Shown in pieces: positions 9,244 through 17,180 of a DNA stretch of 64,000 nt. The DNA comes from Levilactobacillus cerevisiae (lineage in GTDB: Bacteria; Bacillota; Bacilli; Lactobacillales; Lactobacillaceae): contig NZ_RHNN01000016.1 of the NCBI RefSeq assembly GCF_003946245.1, positions 1 to 64,000 on the forward strand, given 5' to 3'. The notes beneath the pieces are model-generated. The model made no database searches. It saw only the letters and a list, made by a program, of their open reading frames with translations, and was not told where the DNA came from. Made by a program: the position numbers and the translations under genes. Position 1 is the first letter of the stretch. Every line of letters starts with the position of its first letter.

Positions 9244-9465
9244 TTGGTTAAACTTGGCGTTGGCCGGGCCTCCGGGCGGGGGAAAATGAGACCGGACCGC
9301 TGTGGGCGCACGCTCAGAGCCAAAGTACGGTCTCCGAGCTTACTTTGAGCCGCTATCGCGTCTCAAAGATAGCAGTTCCCTAACCGACAAAGCCCGTCGC
9401 TAAGGGAATTCCCACGGCTTGGCTCATTTTCCCCCGCCCTGCGGCCAACACTTGTTTAACCACCA
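9244..9465. repeat. Family A structured repeat (R3)
   Basis: Outer arms TTTGGTTAAAC / GTTTAACCaCCAAA and GGGCGGGGGAAAATGAG / CTCATTTTCCCCCGCCC enclose three hairpins: GAGCC/GGTCTC, CTTTGAG/CTCAAAG, and TTCCCTAACCGAC/GTCGCTAAGGGAA. It sits immediately 5' of the NCS1 permease. Between 9466 and 9699 I see no gene or further structure. Confidence 0.8.
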
Positions 9466-9699
9466 AATCCCTATTCCCTACTCTTGCCATTGCTCATTCC
9501 ACAAAGTGTCACCAATACTTTAGTCAACACGTGTTTAAACCGCCATACAATCATCGTTCAGCTATTTGCTGATTAGAACTATGCTAATTGTGGCCAAAAA
9601 CGACTCGTGATTGGCCACATCCCCCAAAACCAGCTCTTAACGCCTATCACGAAAGCCTTTAGCCAAGACCCAACCAGCACTCCCCCATTCAGCAACGGC

Positions 9700-10140
9700 T
9701 TAAAGAATCTCCCCAACAAATTCGCCCTTGGCCAATTTTCCGAAATCGTACGTCTTGAAGTCTTCAACTTGCTTGGTGTACCAGTGCATGCTTTCCGTAA
9801 TCATGAGGTTCACGGCCTCTTCCTTTTCCTGCAGGGCCAGGATTGGCTTGTTGCTCATCGTGGCGACGCCTAATTCGTACGCCGTGCCCGAGTCTAGGTT
9901 TTTCGCTTCAAAGTCGATGACCGTTACGATGACGTCGGCCGCCGCGATTTGGTCCATGTCACGGTGGTAAATTTCCGTGGCCCATGGCTTCGTGAATTGT
10001 TCGTTGGCCGCGTCCTGATGCAGACGTGGTGAGTAGAAATCGGTCACCGTGGGATTCGCTGCCAGAGCAGCCTCTAGGCGTTCCACCCGGTCGACCTGCT
10101 CGGGACTAAAGAACGGACTTGCTACGTAAATCTGTGCCAT
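9700..10140 (-). CDS. ntd: Nucleoside 2-deoxyribosyltransferase
   Basis: A 146-residue cytosolic enzyme that exchanges the base of 2'-deoxynucleosides, as in lactobacillus class II (NDT) enzymes. Recognisable residues are Tyr5 in IYVASPFFS, Asp63 in DMDQIAAADV, and the DSGTAYELG stretch with Asp83 and the nucleophile Glu89. The spacing of these (20 and 6 residues) matches the known NDT active site. The length is slightly short for the family, but the C-terminus looks complete. A PyrR-binding attenuator precedes it, so pyrimidine nucleotide levels probably control expression. GGAG lies upstream of ATG 10140. Confidence 0.88.
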   Translation of the reverse strand: MAQIYVASPFFSPEQVDRVERLEAALAANPTVTDFYSPRLHQDAANEQFTKPWATEIYHRDMDQIAAADVIVTVIDFEAKNLDSGTAYELGVATMSNKPILALQEKEEAVNLMITESMHWYTKQVEDFKTYDFGKLAKGEFVGEIL

Positions 10141-10184
10141 GAATAAAACTCCTCCAGTGTTTTCATTTCAACCGCCCGGCCATG

Positions 10185-10282
10185 AAAAAAGCGGCCGGAT
10201 CCCGTAAGGAGTCTGGCCGCTAGCTCACAGTTTTGCTTAAAAAAGTGATTTCTACCGGACCTTTCTTAGCCTCACGGGACTA
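10185..10282 (-). promoter_or_regulatory. PyrR-binding transcription attenuator (leader of ntd)
   Basis: On the minus strand the leader carries AGTCCCGTGAGGCT (10268-10281), which matches the PyrR-binding loop consensus ARUCCNGNGAGGYU. It ends in a terminator hairpin AGCGGCC/GGCCGCT with six T residues (10185-10221). The 5' strand of the terminator contains GACTCCTTACGGGA, able to pair with TCCCGTGAG upstream, as required for an alternative antiterminator. PyrR bound to UMP/UTP would favour termination. Confidence 0.85.
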
Positions 10283-10313
10283 AGTTAAAAGGACTATTTG
10301 GTTGTTGTTAACT

Positions 10314-10342
10314 ATTATACGGACTTGAAAATCCGGCGTCAA
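10314..10342 (-). promoter_or_regulatory. Sigma-A promoter of the ntd leader
   Basis: TTGACG (10337-10342), a 17-base spacer and TATAAT (10314-10319) on the minus strand. Transcription should start near 10306, giving a leader of about 165 nt. Confidence 0.85.
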
Positions 10343-10494
10343 TCACCAATTTGCGGCACACCGTTTACGTTAACCGTTTGACGTCCCGTGAAAACTGGTT
10401 GCCACGAGTTTTCAATTATTTTGCCAGTTTGCTTACGAACCGCTTTCATAGAATTTCTTATTGCACGACCATTGGCTCCTTTTCCCCACCACTG

Positions 10495-10523
10495 TTGCCA
10501 ACGCCCCGCAGGCTTGCTACACT
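10495..10523 (+). promoter_or_regulatory. Sigma-A promoter of the PH-domain pair
   Basis: TTGCCA (10495-10500), 17-base spacer, TACACT (10518-10523), followed by GGGAGGAG before ATG 10551. Confidence 0.7.
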
Positions 10524-10550
10524 AGGATTATTACAGGGAGGAGTTTCAAC

Positions 10551-11030
10551 ATGGCACAACCGAAAAATCATCAATTACCCCCGCGCATCAAGCGCATCTG
10601 GGGCTTCAGCGCCTTGGGGAGCCTGGTGGGTTTACTAGTCATCAGCGGCCTGCTTTGGCTGACGTATACCTTCTGGGATTGGTCCGTCTGGGTCCTGGTC
10701 TTCGGCCTGATCCTAACGGTGATCGAGCCCTGCATTGAACTGGGCTTAATCCCCTACCGCTACCGGTTTACCCGCTATCAAATCACAGATTTGGCCGTGG
10801 AAATGCAATCGGGGTTCATTTTTCAAAAGCGGGTCGCGATTCCGATTGCCCGCGTGCAGAACGTTACCTTGAATGCCGGACCGCTCCTGCAGTGGCAAAA
10901 GCTCACCAAGGTGTCCATCGCCACCGCCGCCACCAGCCACGACATTGAAGGGTTAGAGTTACCCGAAGCTGAGCGTCTCCGTGAACAAATCATGCGGTTG
11001 GCGCAGGAGGCCCGCCATGACCAAGCCTAA
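10551..11030 (+). CDS. PH-domain membrane protein, YdbS-like
   Basis: About 159 residues with two close hydrophobic helices near the N-terminus (about 17-40 and 45-65), then a bacterial PH (bPH2) domain with YRYRFTRYQITD and KRVAIPIARVQNV, the typical strand pair of the YdbS family. The ATG at 10551 with AGGGAGGAG is the real start; the frame is open further upstream. YdbS/YdbT pairs are cell-membrane proteins of uncertain function; in Bacillus they have been linked to resistance to certain bacteriocins. The stop lies inside the next gene (14-base overlap), so the two are co-translated. Confidence 0.8.
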   Translation: MAQPKNHQLPPRIKRIWGFSALGSLVGLLVISGLLWLTYTFWDWSVWVLVFGLILTVIEPCIELGLIPYRYRFTRYQITDLAVEMQSGFIFQKRVAIPIARVQNVTLNAGPLLQWQKLTKVSIATAATSHDIEGLELPEAERLREQIMRLAQEARHDQA

Positions 11031-12450
11031 ACGCACCCATCCGCTGGGACTCATCCAACATATTGCGAAATCAATCAAGGATTATTGGTACTTAGTGATC
11101 ATTCTGTTCACCAATCCGGACCACGATTCCATCTGGTTTTGGGCGATTCTCGTGACGCTGATTGGCGCCTTTCTAATCATGCCCCTTGCCAAATGGCTCA
11201 CGTTGACCTACATGATTGATGCCGACGCCATCGTCATCCATTCCGGCATTTTCGTGCGGCACCATGAGCACATCCCCTATTCCCGCATTCAAACGGTGCA
11301 AAGCAAACAGTGGTTTTACCTGAAGCCCTTTAAGCTGGAAGAGGTCTTGATCGAAACGGCTAGCCACGCCGATCACGCACCGGAAGCCCGACTAGCCGCG
11401 GTCCCCATCACGGTCGCCACGAAAATCGAGCGCTACCGCAAAGCGGCCACGACAACACCGGAAGCAACCGTGCCAACTGACGACACCGGCGCCGTCACAG
11501 GTGAGGTCTCAGGCCCCCACTACCAAATCAACACGCGTGACTTGGTGAAGTTTGGCCTAACATCGCTCATCTTTGTGCCGTTTCTGTTGGTGCTCTTAGG
11601 ACTGTACAACAAAATTCCCCGTTCACTGACCGATAACCTGATTGCGGATGCCAGTCACGTGGCGGCCGTCCTGTTAATTGGCGGTGCCATCGTGATCATT
11701 CTAGTAGCTTGGTTGGGCGCATTTCTGTGGACGCTGACCCGCTACTACCACTTTGAATTGACCCGCCAAGCCGATAACCTGGTCACGGCCAAAGGGCTCT
11801 TTCAGCGCAACACCATCACGGCCCCGCTCAACCGCCTGCAAGCCGTGCGCATCAAGCAAAATATTTTGCGGCAATGGCTGCATTTGCAAACGGTTCAGGT
11901 CTTGCTGGCTTCCAAGGCTGCCAGCAGTGACGATGACAACGACCTGGTGATTATGCCCGTAATTTCAGCGCCAGCCACCTACACCACTATGCGTCCGTTC
12001 ATCAACTGGTTGCCGGAAAAACACCCCGACCTTGGTAAGTTACGGGTCCCCCACAGCTGGTATCAAATTCGGAATGCCATGTTGCTGGTCGCTCTGCCCG
12101 TGGCCTTACTGTGGTGGTTGTTGCCTAGTTGGGGCTGGTTGGGGCTCATCTTATTGCCGATTGCCGCCCTCGAAGGCCAGTACGCCGCGCACAATACGGC
12201 GGGTAACTTGGTGACGCCGCGAATGCTCGGACTGCAGACGGGCCATTTCTGGACCCGCGAAGTGTTCTACGTGCCCGTCACTAAGATTCAGTCGATGAGG
12301 CTCAAACGCTCCGTCTGGATGAAACGCACCCAGCTCGCTCACCTCACCGTTAACGTCCGTCGTGGGAACGGCAATCAAGCCATCCATCTACGGTACCTCT
12401 CCGCCACCGCTGCTCACGACATTTACACCTGGTACTTGGAACAGGCGTAA
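11017..12450 (+). CDS. PH-domain membrane protein, YdbT-like
   Basis: About 477 residues, with several bPH2 modules alternating with membrane helix pairs. The first module has EHIPYSRIQTVQSKQ, the second NTITAPLNRLQAVRIKQNIL and the third FYVPVTKIQSMRLKRSVW; these repeated P-(I/L)-x-R/K-(I/L)-Q motifs are diagnostic. ATG 11017 has GCAGGAGG upstream and overlaps the end of the YdbS-like gene. It probably forms a complex with its partner in the cytoplasmic membrane. Function is unknown beyond the family association. Confidence 0.8.
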   Translation: MTKPKRTHPLGLIQHIAKSIKDYWYLVIILFTNPDHDSIWFWAILVTLIGAFLIMPLAKWLTLTYMIDADAIVIHSGIFVRHHEHIPYSRIQTVQSKQWFYLKPFKLEEVLIETASHADHAPEARLAAVPITVATKIERYRKAATTTPEATVPTDDTGAVTGEVSGPHYQINTRDLVKFGLTSLIFVPFLLVLLGLYNKIPRSLTDNLIADASHVAAVLLIGGAIVIILVAWLGAFLWTLTRYYHFELTRQADNLVTAKGLFQRNTITAPLNRLQAVRIKQNILRQWLHLQTVQVLLASKAASSDDDNDLVIMPVISAPATYTTMRPFINWLPEKHPDLGKLRVPHSWYQIRNAMLLVALPVALLWWLLPSWGWLGLILLPIAALEGQYAAHNTAGNLVTPRMLGLQTGHFWTREVFYVPVTKIQSMRLKRSVWMKRTQLAHLTVNVRRGNGNQAIHLRYLSATAAHDIYTWYLEQA

Positions 12451-12452
12451 CG

Positions 12453-12849
12453 CTGGCAACATTGCGTTGAACTGCCGGCTTACCGTTCGCCAAATTTAGG
12501 CCGGAACGCTGTGGGCAGGACGCTACCAGCCTGAGAAGCGGTCTGCCAGCTCGCTTTGAACCGCCAGGACCGCGTTTCAAAGTCGCCATTTTCCAAGTAG
12601 TTCACTTGGAAAATCCCACGGCTGAACCTAAATTTGGCTCACTCACGCCTACACAGATCAGGCTAGTAACCAAACGTTAAAAGCTATCACAACGTCGAAT
12701 TGTACCGGTCTGACTGGTAAAACACAGTCTTAACCGGAGGACCGTTTCTCAGGCCGCAGGCGGTCCCCACAGACGCCGGAATCTCTGGCAGCCGCAGGTG
12801 GCAAATCTTATGCAATTTGGCGAACGGTAAGCCGGCAGGGATACACAAT
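12453..12849. repeat. Family A composite repeat, most complete copy (R4)
   Basis: It begins three bases after the YdbT stop. Far outer arms GCCGGCTTACCGTTCGCC (about 12476-12493) and GGCGAACGGTAAGCCGGC (about 12818-12835) are perfectly complementary. Inside are a type 1 unit (GCCAAATTTAGG/CCTAAATTTGGC with hairpins ending in TTTTCCAAGT/ACTTGGAAAA) and a truncated type 2 unit in inverse orientation (12735-12800). No gene is present. Confidence 0.8.
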
Positions 12850-12872
12850 GTTGCAGTATTCTTTGGACAACG

Positions 12873-12919
12873 AAAAAAATGGGACCCGCACAGCGTTCAC
12901 TGTGTTGATCCCATTTTTA
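12873..12919 (+). terminator. Intrinsic terminator
   Basis: ATGGGA and CACAG pair with CTGTG and TCCCAT, followed by TTTTTA. It is the likely end of transcripts leaving the PH-domain pair through R4. 12920-13034 shows nothing further. Confidence 0.75.
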
Positions 12920-13034
12920 TGTACCGCTACCGTTCCCCAACGCTAGCAGTCTCCCCGTTGGCGCAACCCGCCTTCCCCCGACCGGTTGTGCCCGATGTTA
13001 CCGTTCAAATCCTACTCTGACTCACTCTCTAGCC

Positions 13035-13970
13035 TTAACTTCTGGATCGTCGTTGATGCCATTTTTCCATAATGCTTGGTCGCCACAGCCAGAAATAACC
13101 GAAGCCTACCGATGCGATGAATGCCACCACGGCGGAAGTTCCATCACTCGCATTCCACGCATTTAGCGTTGTCACGTACACGACGAATACGATGTAGACT
13201 GGCACTTTTAGCCCCGGGAAGAGTAGGTACTCCCCGTTGTGTTCCAGTGACAGCCGGCGGTACAGGTAGGCGCCCCAGACGAACAAGATGCAGGCAACCA
13301 GCAGCCAAACGCCGCTAGCCAACCACGTTACTTGTCCCCCGGTCAGCTTCCAACCGCTCATCGTTATTAGTGATTCACCAATGCTGGCCACGCCGGTTAA
13401 TGACAACGTGAAACCCACCAAGGTCACCACCAACGAACCCGTTTGACCAATGATCAGGGCGGCGAACCAGCAAAGGGCGAAGACCCCAATGGAATTTGCT
13501 AAACCACAAACCCACGAGGTAATCAGTCCCGGCCAGGCTAAATGAAAGCCGATGTTGGCCGGGAGACTAATCCAAAAAATACCATACTGAACGATAATCG
13601 TCAAGACAACGATAATGATTGCTGCGGCCAGGCCCATCCCCAGCTTGCTCCAATAAACGCGCCGGCGGGAGAACCCACTGCTAAATAAAAATTGATTGAA
13701 GTTGTCCTTTAAATCAATATTCATGAGTAAAATTCCCAGCATCCAAAATGCTAAGGACAGCCAAAATGGATAGGCCGAGAAATCGCTTTGACTGTAGGTT
13801 TGCCATTTATTAATGTTGCTCCCCACGAGTTCATGGGCGTTGCTGGAATTGCCCAAGCCGTGCAGCACAATCACGTTGTTGGCCAAGGCAATCAACAGTG
13901 ACAGTCCGCCGACGATGCCGAATACCCGCCGGTGACGCCGCCAGATTAACCGATTCAATTGTTTTTGCAA
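13035..13970 (-). CDS. ABC transporter permease
   Basis: A 311-residue membrane protein with about six to seven hydrophobic helices, ABC-2-like. The first helix follows a basic stretch (LIWRRHRRVFGIVGG); others are ALCWFAALIIGQTGS and YIVFVVYVTT. TTG start with GGGGG upstream, 12 bases after the ATPase gene. With the ATPase and the GntR/YtrA-type repressor it forms the usual three-gene ytr-like operon, whose members respond to cell-envelope antibiotics in other Firmicutes; the substrate here is unknown. Confidence 0.8.
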   Translation of the reverse strand: MQKQLNRLIWRRHRRVFGIVGGLSLLIALANNVIVLHGLGNSSNAHELVGSNINKWQTYSQSDFSAYPFWLSLAFWMLGILLMNIDLKDNFNQFLFSSGFSRRRVYWSKLGMGLAAAIIIVVLTIIVQYGIFWISLPANIGFHLAWPGLITSWVCGLANSIGVFALCWFAALIIGQTGSLVVTLVGFTLSLTGVASIGESLITMSGWKLTGGQVTWLASGVWLLVACILFVWGAYLYRRLSLEHNGEYLLFPGLKVPVYIVFVVYVTTLNAWNASDGTSAVVAFIASVGFGYFWLWRPSIMEKWHQRRSRS

Positions 13971-13982
13971 AGTTTCCGCCCC

Positions 13983-14876
13983 CTATTTCAACAGCTGATA
14001 ACCTGTATCGTGGGCCAAGTTCGCCCGGAACAGATCTTCTAACGTTAACGGTAATTCTTCAAATAATACGGGGTCTAACGCCCGCAGTTCCTGGTCGATT
14101 TCTGGCGTATAGTCCGTCACCACGACGACCAACACCCGCCCGGAAACCCGGATGAGCTTGCTGTGATCCTTCAAAACGGCCGGAATTTCCTTGTCGCGCA
14201 GAACCAGTTGAATCTTCTTCGCCGTCGCCCGAATATCTTCCAAATTATAATCGTGCACTAATTTGTTTTCCTTAAGTAACAGGACTCGATCACTCAAGCC
14301 ATCTAACTCATTTAAATCGTGCGACGAAATCAGGAAGCCCTTCTGTTGATCGGCCACCTCGTCAATCACCATCGTCGCAATATTTTCGCGAACGATAACG
14401 TCAAGCCCATCAAATGGTTCGTCCAAGATCAGGTAAGTCGCATTGGAGGTTAACGCCAAAATGACGTTGACCAGCGCGCGCATCCCTTTAGAAATCCGCC
14501 GATATTGGTCCCCGGCATTTAAATTGAAATGCTTCAGGAGGTCATCATAGCGTTGCTGATCAAAGTTTGGGTAGACAATTTTAAAGAAATCTGGCAACTC
14601 TTTCAAACTGTAATTGGTCAAAAAGTTATCTTGGGTGTCCAGGAAAAACACCTCCCGTTGGCGGGATGAAACTTGTTCCATATCCTGGTCATCCAGTAAC
14701 ACTTGCCCTTTATCCGGGATGTAGTGATTCATCATGGTCCGAAATAGCGTGGTTTTCCCCACACCGTTACGGCCGACCAAGCCAATGATCTCGCCCGGTG
14801 CCCATTTGAAACTAATGTCTGTAATAATGGTATGCCCATTAATCTGTTTGCTTAAATTTTTAACTTGTAAGGTCAC
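13983..14876 (-). CDS. ABC transporter ATP-binding protein
   Basis: A 297-residue ATPase. Walker A GRNGVGKTT at 35-43, a Q-loop in the LDTQDNF region, signature RISKGMRAL (a degenerate LSGGQ with Lys, as is common in ytr-type ATPases), Walker B LILDEPFDGLD and the H-loop SSHDLNEL are all present. A C-terminal extension of about 80 residues follows the nucleotide-binding domain. GTG start overlaps the GntR stop (GTGA), so translation is coupled. It drives the permease encoded next. Confidence 0.87.
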   Translation of the reverse strand: MTLQVKNLSKQINGHTIITDISFKWAPGEIIGLVGRNGVGKTTLFRTMMNHYIPDKGQVLLDDQDMEQVSSRQREVFFLDTQDNFLTNYSLKELPDFFKIVYPNFDQQRYDDLLKHFNLNAGDQYRRISKGMRALVNVILALTSNATYLILDEPFDGLDVIVRENIATMVIDEVADQQKGFLISSHDLNELDGLSDRVLLLKENKLVHDYNLEDIRATAKKIQLVLRDKEIPAVLKDHSKLIRVSGRVLVVVVTDYTPEIDQELRALDPVLFEELPLTLEDLFRANLAHDTGYQLLK

Positions 14877-15244
14877 TTCTTTGCCCCCTCATATGCCGTC
14901 TTGATCCAACTCACAACTTCATCGAGTGGCACCCCTAAGTACCGGATTTCCGTGAGTAACGTCATCAACTGCTTCTTGCTGGCCACAACCTGGGCCGAAT
15001 CACCCGGTGCCGCGGTCGTCTCGCGGACATACGTACCCTTGCCATGAACCGTGGTAATGACCTGCTGACTTTCCAACTGTTTGTACGCCTTACTGACCGT
15101 ATTCGGGTTCAGTTGTTCTTGGCGCGCCATGTCCCGCACGGATGGCAACCGGTCACCCGGCTGAAGAATCCCCTGGACAATCTGCTGTTTGACCCGCAAA
15201 ACTAGCTGTTCGTAGTAGGGCAGGCTTGAATCGCTTATTTGCAT
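14873..15244 (-). CDS. GntR-family regulator (YtrA subfamily)
   Basis: A 123-residue protein with an N-terminal winged helix (PYYEQLVLRVKQQIVQGILQ; LPSVRDMARQEQLNPNTVSK) and a short C-terminal helical tail. This small size is typical of the YtrA subgroup, which represses its own ABC operon. It is the first gene of the operon, and a perfect dyad overlaps its promoter (15283-15305). ATG at 15244 has AAGGGGTG upstream. Confidence 0.87.
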   Translation of the reverse strand: MQISDSSLPYYEQLVLRVKQQIVQGILQPGDRLPSVRDMARQEQLNPNTVSKAYKQLESQQVITTVHGKGTYVRETTAAPGDSAQVVASKKQLMTLLTEIRYLGVPLDEVVSWIKTAYEGAKK

Positions 15245-15282
15245 GTTTGTTTCACCCCTTGGTGTGTGGCTACGTGTCCCAT

Positions 15283-15317
15283 GTGTACTATTATACCTAG
15301 TACACTCGATTTAGCAA
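15283..15317 (-). promoter_or_regulatory. Promoter and operator of the GntR-ABC operon
   Basis: On the minus strand TTGCTA (15312-15317), 16-base spacer and TATAAT (15290-15295). The perfect inverted repeat GTGTACTA-n7-TAGTACAC (15283-15305) covers the -10 box, so repressor binding would block polymerase. The dyad is of the YtrA-operator type. Confidence 0.8.
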
Positions 15318-15344
15318 GACTTTTTTGGATTTGGGCTGTATATT

Positions 15345-16045
15345 GCGTTCCGCCTGCGGCTGACAGACACGGGTACCCTGTGAGGAACGCCTCCAGCCTG
15401 GGGAGCGGTCTTCCGGCTCGCCTTTAAGCCGGTAACCCACCGTCTCAAAGGTCGTCCCGTGCTGTAAGGCCGGAAAAAATCATCCGGTCTAACAACACCG
15501 ACACAGGGATACCCGTATCTGTCCTCCTCCGGCTCCACTCATATCGGCCCCCACCAAAAAAATGCTAAATCGGTGACGGTCTTGGTCCTGTTTGGTTAGT
15601 TTTATGATTTTCTTTCCAGACTGAGAAGCGGTCTTCCAGCTCGCCCTTAAGCCGGCAACCCACCGTCTCAAAGGGCGTCCCGTGCTGTAAGGCCGGAAAA
15701 AGTCATCCGGTCTAACACCACAGACACAGGGATACCCGTGTCTGTCCTCCTCCGGCTCCACTCATATCGGCCCCACCAAAAAAATGCGAAATCGGTGACG
15801 GTCTTGGTCTTGTTTGATTGGTTTTATGATTTTCTTTCCAAACTGAGAAGCGGTCTTCCGGCTTGCCTTTAAGCCGGTAACCCACCGTCTCAAAGGTCGT
15901 CCCGCTGTAAGGCCGGAAAAAATCATCCGGTCTAACACCACCGACACAGGGATACCCGTATCTGTCCTCCTCCGGCTCCACTTATATCGGCCCCACCAAA
16001 AAAATGCGAAATCGGTGACGGTCTTCGTCCTGGTTTTTTATGACT
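15345..16045. repeat. Family A tandem array of three units (R5)
   Basis: Three copies of a unit of about 220-223 bases (the word GGAGGAGGACAG on the minus strand recurs near 15530, 15753 and 15973). Each unit has CTTTAAGCCGG/CCGTCTCAAAG, GGCCGGA/TCCGGTC and the right arm CACAGGGATACCCGT. The matching left arm ACGGGTACCCTGTG occurs only once (about 15369-15382). Open frames here are repeat shadows. 16046-16140 holds nothing recognisable. Confidence 0.85.
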
Positions 16046-16146
16046 TTTCAACTCGAGTGGTAATCACACATGGATCTTCTTGTCAAAGCCTCATCAACCA
16101 AGAAAATGATTTGCTTGCTCTTCATCAATCACATTTGTCTTGCCAC

Positions 16147-16174
16147 AAAAAAGGCATCTCCGAAGAGACACCTA
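16147..16174 (-). terminator. Terminator of the HicB gene
   Basis: On the minus strand AGGTGTCTC pairs with GAGATGCCT across TTCG, followed by TTTTTTG; it lies seven bases after the stop. Confidence 0.8.
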
Positions 16175-16181
16175 ATTTTAA

Positions 16182-16565
16182 CTATACTTCTAACTTTGCT
16201 CTTAAGGCTTCCGTTAATACCTGGGAGACATTAATTTTTCGCTCTTTAGCAATCACATTTAGATACTCAGGAATGGTCACATTCTTGCGAACAGTTCGTG
16301 AATACTTCAGTCGAAATTCTGCTAAATCCACGGAAATGTAAACTAAAGATTCACCATCCTCTAGCTTAATATCTTCCGGATTTGATGGCTTAGGATATTC
16401 TGATTGGTCCTCTAGCAAATTACCAATCAAATCTTCAGCCATAGTCACGGCGTCCAAGGTATCGTTTCCTTGTGTAAACCCGCCTTGTAGGTCGGGGACT
16501 CGAATAAAAGAATAATCCCCATCTTTACTAAACGCGGCAGGGTAAAGTACTCTATCTTTTTTCAC
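16182..16565 (-). CDS. HicB-like antitoxin without an adjacent HicA
   Basis: A 127-residue protein. The N-terminal half is the partly degraded RNase-H-like HicB fold (DYSFIRVPDLQGGFTQGNDT, with DAVTMAEDLIG as the following helix). The C-terminal part carries a ribbon-helix-helix or HTH-like segment (TIPEYLNVIAKERKINVSQV). HicB neutralises the mRNA interferase HicA and represses the pair. No HicA-sized gene is visible upstream (repeat DNA) or downstream (terminator at once), so this is an orphan, either a relic or a free regulator. Flanking DNA is more AT-rich than its surroundings. Confidence 0.75.
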   Translation of the reverse strand: MKKDRVLYPAAFSKDGDYSFIRVPDLQGGFTQGNDTLDAVTMAEDLIGNLLEDQSEYPKPSNPEDIKLEDGESLVYISVDLAEFRLKYSRTVRKNVTIPEYLNVIAKERKINVSQVLTEALRAKLEV

Positions 16566-16664
16566 AGAGTCGACCTCCTCTTACGTTCTGCATCAATCCT
16601 GTACTATTTTTCAGATCACAAGTTGTAAAACCAGGAGATGTCAGTCGTAATCGTGAATCACCAT

Positions 16665-16900
16665 GTCAATTGTCTTCGCTACCATCAGCGACTAGAGGCG
16701 GGTCAATGTGACCAACTGTGTCGATGGACTAATTTCTCAGTTTAGTCCATGGGACGACCTTGGAAACTCGCGTTGTTTGTGAGCTTTCAAGTCGAGGTGA
16801 AAGACCGCCCCTCAGGCTGGAGCCGGCCCCACAGCAGGGCACCTTGAACCCGCCGCCGGGAGCGGAAATCTTAGCCCAACAGTCGCCCCCTGCATATTCT
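16665..16900 (-). repeat. Family A type 2 repeat (R6)
   Basis: Read on the minus strand it aligns with the unit at 47785-48003: CTGCTGTGGGG, GCGGTCTT, GGTCGTCCCATGG and CATCGACACAG are shared. Its third hairpin is ATGGACTAA/TTAGTCCAT, where the other copy has ATGGTCTAAG/AGGCCAT, so both strands changed together. Confidence 0.65.
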
Positions 16901-16974
16901 CTAAGAACATTCACGACCATCGCCATCACCACGCACCCCGAACGCCGATGTGGCACTTACGCACAGTCTCTGCC

Positions 16975-17151
16975 GCAGGGCTGGTGAAAATGGGCCAAGC
17001 CGTGGGAATTCCCTTGGTGGCGCTTAGCCACTTAGGGAATTGATACCTTTGAGACGGTTTGCCGGCTCAAAGTAAGCTTGGAGACCGTCCTTTGGCTCCG
17101 GGCGTTCGCCCACAGCGATCCGGTCCCATTTTCACCAGCCCGGAGGCCCTG
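16975..17151 (-). repeat. Family A type 1 repeat (R7)
   Basis: Outer arms CAGGGCTGGTGAAAATGGG / CCCATTTTCACCAGCCC; internal hairpins AATTCCCT/AGGGAAT, CTTTGAG/GCTCAAAG and GAGACCG/GGCTCC-type. It is a close relative of R10 in the opposite orientation. With R6 it fills the whole gap between the hicB-like gene and the DUF975 gene. Confidence 0.75.
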
Positions 17152-17180
17152 ACAACGACCAATTATTCCCTTGTCTCAGC

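Noticed and set aside
15311-15981. Overlapping open frames of 60-90 codons with near-identical starts
   Set aside because: They recur at the repeat period (about 220 bases) and follow repeat units exactly; they are shadows of the non-coding array R5.
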